Assembly: GCA_030656615.1 (NCBI GenBank)
Contig: JAUSOY010000081.1
Span: 1 to 64,000, forward strand
From: Bacteroidales bacterium
GTDB lineage: Bacteria > Bacteroidota > Bacteroidia > Bacteroidales > TTA-H9
DNA length: 64,000 nucleotides
Direction of reading: 5' to 3'
A model generated the notes under the pieces. The model saw only the letters and a program-made list of their open reading frames with translations, did no database searches and was not told the DNA's origin. The position numbers and the translations under genes are program-made. This document shows positions 46,142 through 52,840 of this stretch, one piece after another (the stretch's first letter is position 1; every line of letters begins with the position of its first letter).

Positions 46142-46549
46142 TTAGAATGCACCAATGACCGATTGAACAATCTCAAAAGTTTCGTCAGATGCGATTTGCA
46201 TAACTTCAGCAACCGAGGAAGGCATTCCTTCTTTCATAGCCGCTGTATTCATCAGGGCAACGTATGCTTTTCCATCCTCTTTTTCATACACCGAAATGCG
46301 GCAAGGCATCATAATGGAAACAATTCTTTCGTGATTCTTTTCAAGCATTTTCCCTGAAAATTCAGGTTTACAAATCTCGATTACCTGAACCGGACGCACT
46401 TCTTTGCCCGACTTTGCCAAGGATTGTTGTAAATTGTGTACGGCAGGATTCTGCCACTCTTTTTGATTTGCAGCACTCAACAGCTTTTCAATGGTTGTGG
46501 GCACGTCAAATGGGCTTACTTGTTCGATGATTAAATTATTTGTACTCAT
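46142..46549 (-). CDS. DUF302-domain protein
   Basis: A 135-residue cytoplasmic protein of the DUF302 family. The block PVQVIEICKPEFSGKMLEKNHERIVSIMMPCRISVYEKEDGKAYVALMN (quoted positions about 56-104, in part: VIEICKPEF, MPCRISVYE) contains the conserved Cys pair environment (Cys at ICKP and MPCR) seen in members thought to bind ligands or metals. The start of the gene is 19 bases from the thioredoxin reductase fusion stop, so they are co-transcribed. Biochemical function is unknown. Its two cysteines may be relevant to the thiol theme of the cluster. Confidence 0.8.
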   Translation of the reverse strand: MSTNNLIIEQVSPFDVPTTIEKLLSAANQKEWQNPAVHNLQQSLAKSGKEVRPVQVIEICKPEFSGKMLEKNHERIVSIMMPCRISVYEKEDGKAYVALMNTAAMKEGMPSSVAEVMQIASDETFEIVQSVIGAF

Positions 46550-46568
46550 AATGCATATATTTGGCTGT

Positions 46569-47837
46569 TTAACTTAATTCTTTAACAATAGATATAGCTG
46601 CAATGGTTCCATCAGCAACTGCAGTAGTTATCTGACGGTATTTTTTAGAAATTACATCGCCTACGGCATAAATATCGGACATACTTGTCAGCATATCCTC
46701 ATTGGTATTAACATAACCCCAGCTATCAAGTTCAAGCTTATCTCTAAACATATCAATATTGGGTTTCATTCCAATAAAAACGAATACGCCATCACTTACC
46801 AACTTTGATCGTTCATGGGTTTTCAAATCTTCTACTTCGGTAATAATTTTATCTCCCTCGCGTACAAAAGACCTTGGTTCGAACCCGAATTTTGTTTGAA
46901 TTTTTGGATTGGCAAAAAGCTTTTCCTGAGCCTGCTTATTAGCAGTAAAAGAGTCAAACTGGTGAACGACTGTAATTTTACTGGCAAACTTGCTAATAAA
47001 ATCAGCTTCTTCTATTGCTGAATTTCCACCCCCTATGACTAGAACTTCCTTATCGTCATAATACTTAGCATCGCAAGTTGCACAATATGAAATACCCTTG
47101 CCTTTCAATTCCTTTTCACCGGGTATTCCCATCAAATTTGGAGATGTACCGGTAGCGATGATGATTTTTTTTGCTCTTATAGTTTCGAATTCATCAATCA
47201 CGACCTCTTTTTTATTCAAGTCGATTTTTGTAACATCCACTGCCACTTTATAACTGGTTCCACATAATTTCGTTTGTTCCGACATATTGTGCGATAACAA
47301 ATATCCTGGTTGGGGATCGATAAATCCTGGATAATTTGAAACTTCGTGTGTTGTTGAAACATGCCCCCCTGGCAAAGCGATATCAATAAGTACCGTGTTC
47401 ACTTTCGACTGGCAAAGGTATAAACCGGCAGTAAGACCACCCGGACCTGCTCCCAAAATAAGAACATCAAACTCAGAGACAGCAGGTTTTATTTGCGACT
47501 TTATTGCCTCCACCCTATCGTGGGTCAACATGTTATTGAGCTCATGGATAATTTCACTTCTTTTTATTCCACCACTGAGCATATTTCCAATCTGCTTTCC
47601 ATCTTCAAAAAATAATAAGCTTGGAGAGGATTTTACCCCCAATTTTTCCGCTAACTCACGGTTTGCCTGACGATACATTTTTACAAAACGTATATCATTA
47701 CCATAAAGCTGTGCCAATCCCTCAAACTTTGGCGCCAGAGCGTCGCAGGGCGGACATTCGGTGGAATAAAAATCGAGGACTAGTTTCCCTCCGGCATTAA
47801 TCTCTAGTTCGAACTCGGAGGATGATATTTCTTTCAT
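46569..47837 (-). CDS. Thioredoxin-thioredoxin reductase fusion
   Basis: A 422-residue fusion. Residues 1-105 form a thioredoxin domain with active site Cys28-Pro-Pro-Cys31 and cis-Pro72 (SSPS). Residues about 122-422 are an NADPH-dependent thioredoxin reductase: FAD motif GAGPGG (129-134), redox-active Cys252-Ala-Thr-Cys255, NADPH motif GGGNSAIEEA, and the final FAD contact YAVGDV. The usual active site of thioredoxin is WCGPC; here CPPC replaces it, and the preceding Trp is absent (TECPPC). The order is opposite to the mycobacterial TrxR-Trx fusion. It is likely a self-contained electron chain from NADPH to a dedicated thiol target in this cluster. Confidence 0.92.
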   Translation of the reverse strand: MKEISSSEFELEINAGGKLVLDFYSTECPPCDALAPKFEGLAQLYGNDIRFVKMYRQANRELAEKLGVKSSPSLLFFEDGKQIGNMLSGGIKRSEIIHELNNMLTHDRVEAIKSQIKPAVSEFDVLILGAGPGGLTAGLYLCQSKVNTVLIDIALPGGHVSTTHEVSNYPGFIDPQPGYLLSHNMSEQTKLCGTSYKVAVDVTKIDLNKKEVVIDEFETIRAKKIIIATGTSPNLMGIPGEKELKGKGISYCATCDAKYYDDKEVLVIGGGNSAIEEADFISKFASKITVVHQFDSFTANKQAQEKLFANPKIQTKFGFEPRSFVREGDKIITEVEDLKTHERSKLVSDGVFVFIGMKPNIDMFRDKLELDSWGYVNTNEDMLTSMSDIYAVGDVISKKYRQITTAVADGTIAAISIVKELS

Positions 47838-47857
47838 TATTAACGTATTGCTTCTGA

Positions 47858-47892
47858 TTTACTAAATTCTAATGTTTAACAAAATTCTAATG
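47858..47892 (-). repeat. Tandem near-identical 17/18-base direct repeat
   Basis: Copies at 47858-47874 and 47875-47892 differ by one substitution and one extra base. They sit just upstream of the fusion protein start, between it and the radical SAM gene, and could be an operator or slippage duplication. Confidence 0.55.
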
Positions 47893-47905
47893 ATTGGTTA
47901 TTTTT

Positions 47906-49240
47906 TTAAACCGATTGTGTATTTTCGAAATAAGCCGAAAATCCAAGTTCCAGTAATTCTTTCACCGGACGGCAATCGGTTGAGTACACTTTTCCTGTTC
48001 TGTTTTTCGCTACCGAACCACAACCGCCACCACAGGCCAATTGCAGGTTACAGTTGCCACATTCCGGAATTGAAGTAACATCACGACTTTCCCAAATTTC
48101 TATCAGTTCATTTTTGCGTGATACCTCCGGATAAAAAGTACCCAGAGATTCATCAGCCTTACCAACCGTGGCCGTGCACGAAAAAATATGTCCGCTATAA
48201 TCGAATGCCCATTCCGTTTTACATGCCGGACATGCATCAAATAAAGGATCGGGTAAACTTCCATTTTCTGCCAGGAATTTCGAAATTGAATAAGCTGGCT
48301 TATGGAAATCAACAATATACAGATGTTGCTTTACAAGTTTGTATATTGAATCGTACAATGAAATACGGCTAAAAAGATTTTCAGAATCCGCCTGGCAATG
48401 ATGTAACTCATAATTTCTTCCCAGCTGGGTTTTGAATAATTTGTTTTCTGTCCAGCCTTTATCAATGGCGAATTGTGCCAATTCGGGAAGTCCGTTAATG
48501 TTTTCTTTATCAAGCACCATCCGTAAATTTACCGGCAAGTCGTTATCAAGACAAGCATCAATCCCTTTGACAATTTTTTCAAACGTAGGTCCTCCTCCTT
48601 TCAAAAAACGGCGTTTATCATGCACAGAGCCTAAACCATCCAGAGTAACCTGAATCTCACGGATACGGGCCATTTTTAAAATATCGATATACTCAACGAG
48701 TGCATAACCATTGGTAACGAAACAAACCTCAAGATTAATCCCATTTGCTTTTGATATGAGATACGAAATCATTTCCTTTTGACGGGTCGAATTCATTAAT
48801 GGCTCACCACCAAATACTGTCAGATATTTTTTTTGTCCGGCAAATTCTGAATTTATATAGTTGAAGAATGCATTAATAACTTCATGACTCAGTTCCTTGT
48901 CAGTATTCGCATATTCATCCTGATAACAATACGTACAGGCGAAATTGCAAGAATAATTCGGCACAAAAAATAATTGCACCTCATCTTCCTCACGGCTATC
49001 GATAAAATCGAGGTATTTACTTCGGTAAAGACGTTCTTCCTCCTTTTCATCAACCAAATAACCCATAGTGGCCAGATTTTCATGAAATTCCGGAGAAAGT
49101 GCTTTACCATCTAAAAATGCCTGAAGGTTTTTTCCTTCCACGGGATTTAATATATCAGCAGATCCACTCAGCAGATTTACCAGAAAATAATTATCTGATT
49201 CGGAAATTTTGGAGAATATGTTGTGTTTTGAATAATTCAT
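47906..49240 (-). CDS. Radical SAM/SPASM peptide-modifying enzyme
   Basis: A 444-residue enzyme read from the ATG at 49240 (an in-frame GTG lies 2 codons upstream). Residues 1-75 resemble the PqqD-like leader-binding region of peptide maturases (ILNPVEGKNLQAFLDG). The SAM cluster is Cys98-x3-Cys102-x2-Cys105 (SCNFACTYCY). GGEPL (about 145) is the SAM-contacting GGE motif. The SPASM domain has eight cysteines at about 337, 340, 355, 394, 397, 403, 407 and 423, enough for two auxiliary 4Fe-4S clusters, as in sactipeptide or ranthipeptide maturases and sulfatase maturases. No sulfatase is nearby, but a 33-residue Cys peptide lies immediately upstream, making it the likely substrate. Confidence 0.88.
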   Translation of the reverse strand: MNYSKHNIFSKISESDNYFLVNLLSGSADILNPVEGKNLQAFLDGKALSPEFHENLATMGYLVDEKEEERLYRSKYLDFIDSREEDEVQLFFVPNYSCNFACTYCYQDEYANTDKELSHEVINAFFNYINSEFAGQKKYLTVFGGEPLMNSTRQKEMISYLISKANGINLEVCFVTNGYALVEYIDILKMARIREIQVTLDGLGSVHDKRRFLKGGGPTFEKIVKGIDACLDNDLPVNLRMVLDKENINGLPELAQFAIDKGWTENKLFKTQLGRNYELHHCQADSENLFSRISLYDSIYKLVKQHLYIVDFHKPAYSISKFLAENGSLPDPLFDACPACKTEWAFDYSGHIFSCTATVGKADESLGTFYPEVSRKNELIEIWESRDVTSIPECGNCNLQLACGGGCGSVAKNRTGKVYSTDCRPVKELLELGFSAYFENTQSV

Positions 49241-49280
49241 TAACACATGGTTATTTATAGCTATTTGTAGCGAAAATGTT

Positions 49281-49308
49281 AGAAAAAAAGATTTTCAAAC
49301 GTTTGAAA
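49281..49308 (-). terminator. Palindrome plus T-run after the peptide gene: probable attenuator
   Basis: The palindrome at 49293-49308 can form a 6-bp stem with an ACGT loop. On the minus strand it is followed by a run of seven T. It lies 7 bases past the peptide stop and before the radical SAM gene, so it may let most transcripts end after the peptide. Confidence 0.55.
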
Positions 49309-49315
49309 TTCCTGA

Positions 49316-49417
49316 TTAATCGTGACAGCCTACGATGGTTTTTGATGTCTTAGCACAGCATTGCGCCACTTTCTTCGTATTCACTTCCTTTATTTTCTTT
49401 TTAACAAGACTTTTCAT
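49316..49417 (-). CDS. Candidate Cys-rich RiPP precursor peptide (33 aa)
   Basis: A small frame missed by size cut-offs. It runs from the ATG at 49417 to a TAA ending at 49316 and encodes 33 residues. Residues 1-19 are Lys-rich and would form the leader (starts MKSLVKKKIKEV). Residues 20-33 begin with Cys20-Cys21 and contain Cys31 near the end (GCHD), with Thr and Ser between. Size, leader/core split, Cys-containing core and its position directly before a radical SAM/SPASM enzyme are the standard features of thioether-forming RiPP substrates. The gene lies between the methyltransferase (88 bases upstream) and the maturase (75 bases downstream). It has no database support in this analysis, so the call is inference from context. 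Confidence 0.7.
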   Translation of the reverse strand: MKSLVKKKIKEVNTKKVAQCCAKTSKTIVGCHD

Positions 49418-49505
49418 AAATATCTGATTTAGTATTGGGTAAAATATTTCAATATGGTTTATAATTTTTACTTTTTGTGATTTAAGCGATGCTTATCTGG
49501 GCGTT

Positions 49506-50153
49506 TTAATGACCACACGAACAAGCGGCAGATTTTTTCCCGGCAATGGTAATACTGGCTACCTCCGCGTTTCCTTTTGCGTAGGGGCCCGATTCTTCAA
49601 TAATTTCGATCGAGACAAAACCAGCATTTTTTAGATGTTCCATATATTCGGCACGGGTCACGGAACCAGCCCAGCACTCAGCAATGGCAATCGGATTATT
49701 GCGGTCTTCTTCTGAAATTAGATGCGTGGCATAAATATCACTAATTACGAAACGACCTCCTTTTTTCAGAATTCTATAAATTTCATTCCAGACAGCCTGT
49801 TTATCGGAAGCATGATTGAGTGTGCAATTCGAAATCACTAAATCAGCCAATTCATCGGCAAGATCAAGTTTTTCGAGTTGGCATTGTATAAACCGGACAT
49901 GATTTACTTTAAATTTCTCCGCATTACGGCGGGCTTTTTCAATCATTCCATCCGAAATATCGACACCATAGACAAAGCCTTCTACGCCGACCTTTTCTGC
50001 CATACGTAATACATCTGTTCCACGGCCGCTGCCAAGATCAACACATACTTCACCACTTAATGGTTTTGCATAATCAATTGCACCGCCACAAGAAAGGCAG
50101 CAATCCGATTCAGCCAACTGGCTGTATCTGGTATTTATTTCTTTGATTTCCAT
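49506..50153 (-). CDS. ArsM-like SAM-dependent methyltransferase
   Basis: A 215-residue class I methyltransferase. SAM binding is at VDLGSGRGTDV (38-48) and GVDISD (63-68). Three Cys positions match those of arsenite methyltransferase ArsM: an N-terminal Cys (Cys18, Cys19 and Cys22 here, CCLSC), Cys110 in SNCTLNH and Cys160 in AECWAGS. The C terminus adds Cys211 and Cys213 (ACSCGH). ArsM uses thiols and thioredoxin to methylate As(III), and a thioredoxin gene lies next door, but the protein is shorter than typical ArsM (about 260-370) and its neighbours suggest a peptide or metal substrate instead. A -7 box TAACTTTG on the minus strand (50165-50172) could give a very short leader. Confidence 0.75.
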   Translation of the reverse strand: MEIKEINTRYSQLAESDCCLSCGGAIDYAKPLSGEVCVDLGSGRGTDVLRMAEKVGVEGFVYGVDISDGMIEKARRNAEKFKVNHVRFIQCQLEKLDLADELADLVISNCTLNHASDKQAVWNEIYRILKKGGRFVISDIYATHLISEEDRNNPIAIAECWAGSVTRAEYMEHLKNAGFVSIEIIEESGPYAKGNAEVASITIAGKKSAACSCGH

Positions 50154-50164
50154 TATATTTATCT

Positions 50165-50172
50165 CAAAGTTA
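50165..50172 (-). promoter_or_regulatory. Candidate internal -7 box TAACTTTG
   Basis: Minus-strand match to TAnnTTTG about 12 bases before the methyltransferase ATG. The best -33 candidate (TTGC) has a 20-base spacer. Confidence 0.4.
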
Positions 50173-50295
50173 GTCTATTATCAGGGGACAAAGCAAGGAT
50201 TAAAAAATAATACCCCAGCCATTTAAAAAGCCGTCTTAACTTCTTGATGAGAATTACATCTATTCAAGTCATAAACTGCTTCAAGGACTCAAAAA

Positions 50296-50724
50296 TCAGG
50301 ACATTTTCTCCACTTTACTAATCTCAGAAAGGAGAAAATCCTTTGACTTAACACCAACAAAACGATTCACTGCTTTACCGTTTTTAAAGAGTATTAATGT
50401 AGGAATACTTCTTACCTTAAATTTTTGAGCCAGCGATTGGTATAATTCAATATCCACTTTTCCCACCCGCGATTTGTCGCTTAATTCAGCGGATACATCA
50501 TTTAATACGGGTATCATCATCCGGCACGGAGCACACCAACTGGCCCAAAAATCAACCAAAACGATCCTGTTCTTGGTTTGCTGGTCAAAATTTTTGTCGG
50601 TGAGCGTTAGAATACTTTCATGGTCTGCAGCCAGAGACGTACTTTTCATTTTAGCTTTCATCAGCATTCTGAAAACAATAAAAACCGTAAGAACTGAGGC
50701 TAATACTATCAGGGTTGTATTCAT
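50296..50724 (-). CDS. Thioredoxin with N-terminal membrane anchor
   Basis: A 142-residue thioredoxin with an N-terminal hydrophobic segment (about 4-22) that should anchor it to the inner membrane or act as an export signal. The canonical active site WCAPC is in FWASWCAPCRMM (about 66-77) and the cis-Pro in RSIPTLILF. It is the first gene of the minus-strand cluster, transcribed away from the Crp/Fnr gene, and could pass electrons to the methyltransferase or to disulfides in the peptide. Confidence 0.88.
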   Translation of the reverse strand: MNTTLIVLASVLTVFIVFRMLMKAKMKSTSLAADHESILTLTDKNFDQQTKNRIVLVDFWASWCAPCRMMIPVLNDVSAELSDKSRVGKVDIELYQSLAQKFKVRSIPTLILFKNGKAVNRFVGVKSKDFLLSEISKVEKMS

Positions 50725-50879
50725 AAAAATTTATCGATTTAGAAAATTAGTAACTGAATAGGTCGCATCAACAACATAAACAATGGAGTTAAAATATGGA
50801 TTCATCTTAAATCGAAGAGATATCCTCTTTGAAAAATAGGAATGAACCCGGAGTGAAAATGCTTTCTCTTTCGATACTG

Positions 50880-50887
50880 CAAAGGTA
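50880..50887 (-). promoter_or_regulatory. Candidate -7 box TACCTTTG for the minus-strand cluster
   Basis: Exact TAnnTTTG on the minus strand, about 155 bases before the thioredoxin ATG. No good -33 was found. Confidence 0.45.
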
Positions 50888-50939
50888 AGTCCCTTCCTGA
50901 TAAAAGCGGCCTTTTAAAGAATAAGCTCATTAACTCCGG

Positions 50940-50957
50940 ACTTGATATTCGACAAGT
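50940..50957 (+). promoter_or_regulatory. Candidate Crp/Fnr-type operator
   Basis: Eighteen-base interrupted palindrome with perfect 5-base arms (ACTTG at 50940-50944 and CAAGT at 50953-50957). Its centre is about 40 bases before the expected start of the Crp/Fnr transcript, the usual place for a class II activator site. Function inferred only. Confidence 0.35.
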
Positions 50958-50974
50958 TTTTTATTGAATTAGAC

Positions 50975-50982
50975 TACCTTTG
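50975..50982 (+). promoter_or_regulatory. Candidate -7 box TACCTTTG for the Crp/Fnr gene
   Basis: Exact TAnnTTTG match, 24 bases before the ATG at 51007. No good -33. Confidence 0.5.
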
Positions 50983-51006
50983 CCTTACATAAACGAACAA
51001 TAAGCG

Positions 51007-51702
51007 ATGAAGTCCATCACCGAAACGGATAGTGAATTTATTTGTCATATCGATGCTCCCTGCTTTCAAATGCTTTCTCATGAAGAAATTGAATTGGTAA
51101 GAAGCAGTAAAACCCAAATTCTCTTCAGAAAAGGTGACAACCTTACAAAACAAGGGGCATTTGTTTCATATGTGTTATTTTTAATTACTGGTTTGGCAAA
51201 ACAATTTATTGAGGGTGACGGAAATTCGAGTTACAATTTGAAAATTATTGCTCCTGGTGAATTTTTAGGTCTTTCCGCCGTATTTTCTAAAAACACCTTT
51301 AATTACTCGACAATAGCATTAACTGATTGTCAGGCTTTTTTGGTTGAAAAAACAGCCATTGAACGCGTTGCAAAAGAAAATGGAAGTTTCGGATTTAGCA
51401 TTATTAAACGGTATACCGAACATTATTCGTACTTGTTTGATACAGTCAGAAACTTCATGAATAAACAGACAAACGGTCGTTTGGCAGATGCTATATTATA
51501 TATCGATGGATTAAAGCAACGTCATCCTGATATTTTTCAATTGCTTTTACGGAAAGATATCGCTGATTTTGCCGGGATTTCTACAGAGACTGCCGTGAAA
51601 TTGCTCAAAAGTTTTGAAAAAGACTCAATAATCAGTCTTAAAGATAAGGATATCATAGTTTTAGATAAAGAAAGACTGATAAACATCAGTAAAACCGGTT
51701 GA
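51007..51702 (+). CDS. Crp/Fnr-family transcriptional regulator
   Basis: A 231-residue regulator. A cyclic-nucleotide-binding-type beta-barrel (about 20-135, with FRKGDNLTKQGAFVSYVLFLITG and the APGEFLGLSAVF turn) is followed by a long dimerisation helix and a winged helix-turn-helix whose recognition part is DFAGISTETAVKLLKSFEKD (about 190-210). N-terminal Cys residues are few (Cys13, Cys19) and lack a CX2-4C iron-sulfur arrangement, so it is not an obvious FNR oxygen sensor. Divergent from the thiol/peptide cluster, it is the best candidate for its regulator. Confidence 0.88.
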   Translation: MKSITETDSEFICHIDAPCFQMLSHEEIELVRSSKTQILFRKGDNLTKQGAFVSYVLFLITGLAKQFIEGDGNSSYNLKIIAPGEFLGLSAVFSKNTFNYSTIALTDCQAFLVEKTAIERVAKENGSFGFSIIKRYTEHYSYLFDTVRNFMNKQTNGRLADAILYIDGLKQRHPDIFQLLLRKDIADFAGISTETAVKLLKSFEKDSIISLKDKDIIVLDKERLINISKTG

Positions 51703-51831
51703 TAAATTATTCCAGTTCATTTTTTAGATTAATTTTCGAGCGTTAATAAAACTCCCTTGATACAATATTGACATTAATCCACTTAAAAGTTAATTTTACC
51801 GGAAAGACGTATAAAATCCAATATTTACATC

Positions 51832-52251
51832 ATGAAAATCGGAAAAAATTTACTTGCAATTCTGGCTGGAGGAATTACCTATTTCCTTCTTGGTTGGTTG
51901 GTTTATGGCATCATCCTGATGGATTTTATGCAAAACGGTACAAATCAATCGCTTAACAGGCCTGAAGAAGAATTTATTTGGTGGGCAATGCTTTTATCTT
52001 GTTTTGCATTTTCATCCATTATTACCTTGGTTTACCATTGGTCAAAAAAGACAAGCTGGCTCGATGGTGCAAAAATAGGGGTTGTCATGGGAGTTTTAAT
52101 CACCATCCTATTAGACTTTAGTTTTTATTCGATGACCACAATTTATTTGAGCATCACCCCAATTTTTATCGAAATCGTCGCTTCTGGTATTAATGCTGCA
52201 ATTGTTGGAATCGTAGTAGGACTGATACTTTGCGAAACGAAAAAGAAATGA
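51832..52251 (+). CDS. DUF1761-like four-helix membrane protein
   Basis: A 139-residue protein with four hydrophobic helices (about 5-28, 48-68, 80-100, 110-133). The start NLLAILAGGITYFLLGWLVYG resembles DUF1761 proteins, in which the first helix has the same Gly and aromatic spacing. Function unknown. It lies 130 bases after the Crp/Fnr gene on the same strand and may or may not be linked to it. Confidence 0.65.
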   Translation: MKIGKNLLAILAGGITYFLLGWLVYGIILMDFMQNGTNQSLNRPEEEFIWWAMLLSCFAFSSIITLVYHWSKKTSWLDGAKIGVVMGVLITILLDFSFYSMTTIYLSITPIFIEIVASGINAAIVGIVVGLILCETKKK

Positions 52252-52419
52252 AGCCACAATAACCCAATTCCTAATTTATACGAATGCCTCAATCGTATTA
52301 CTTTTATTTCTAGCTGTTTGTGCTAATTGATCCGATTTAAACATATTGCAACGGAATCACATATTTATAGTACTACGGCATCATATCCACTTACCATTCC
52401 CTTAAAAAAATAAACATCA

Positions 52420-52779
52420 ATGTTCATCAAGGATTTAAAAAACTGTGAGGAAATCGTTGCCGGAGATAATACCAAGCTCCGCGTAATTCTTCATCCGGAT
52501 AAGGAAGATTTAGAAATTCGCTACAGCCTTGCACATGCACGACTGGGCCCTGGAAAAACCTCACAGCCTCATAGTCTTAAAACGACAGAAATCTATTATA
52601 TTCTTGAAGGAGAAGGTCAAATGCATATTGATGATGAATGCGTGAACGTATTTCCTGAACAGACGATATACATTCCACCAATGGCTAAGCAACATATAAA
52701 AAATATCGGGAATCAAGATCTTAAATTCATTTGCATTGTCGATCCTGCCTGGAGACCCGAAGATGAAATAATTTATTAG
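52420..52779 (+). CDS. Small cupin-domain protein
   Basis: A 119-residue single-domain cupin. The first motif is PHSLKTTEIYYILEGEGQMHID (about 46-67; His and Glu metal ligands) and the second is PPMAKQHIKNIG (about 86-97; His ligand), preserving the typical metal site. Such proteins can be isomerases, epimerases or ligand binders, and no specific reaction is evident. It is convergent with the acyl-CoA dehydrogenase gene. Confidence 0.82.
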   Translation: MFIKDLKNCEEIVAGDNTKLRVILHPDKEDLEIRYSLAHARLGPGKTSQPHSLKTTEIYYILEGEGQMHIDDECVNVFPEQTIYIPPMAKQHIKNIGNQDLKFICIVDPAWRPEDEIIY

Positions 52780-52840
52780 GCCCTGATGGATAATGAATAA
52801 GGTCAGAAAAAAGGACGTAATCTGTGCTTATTTCCCAACT

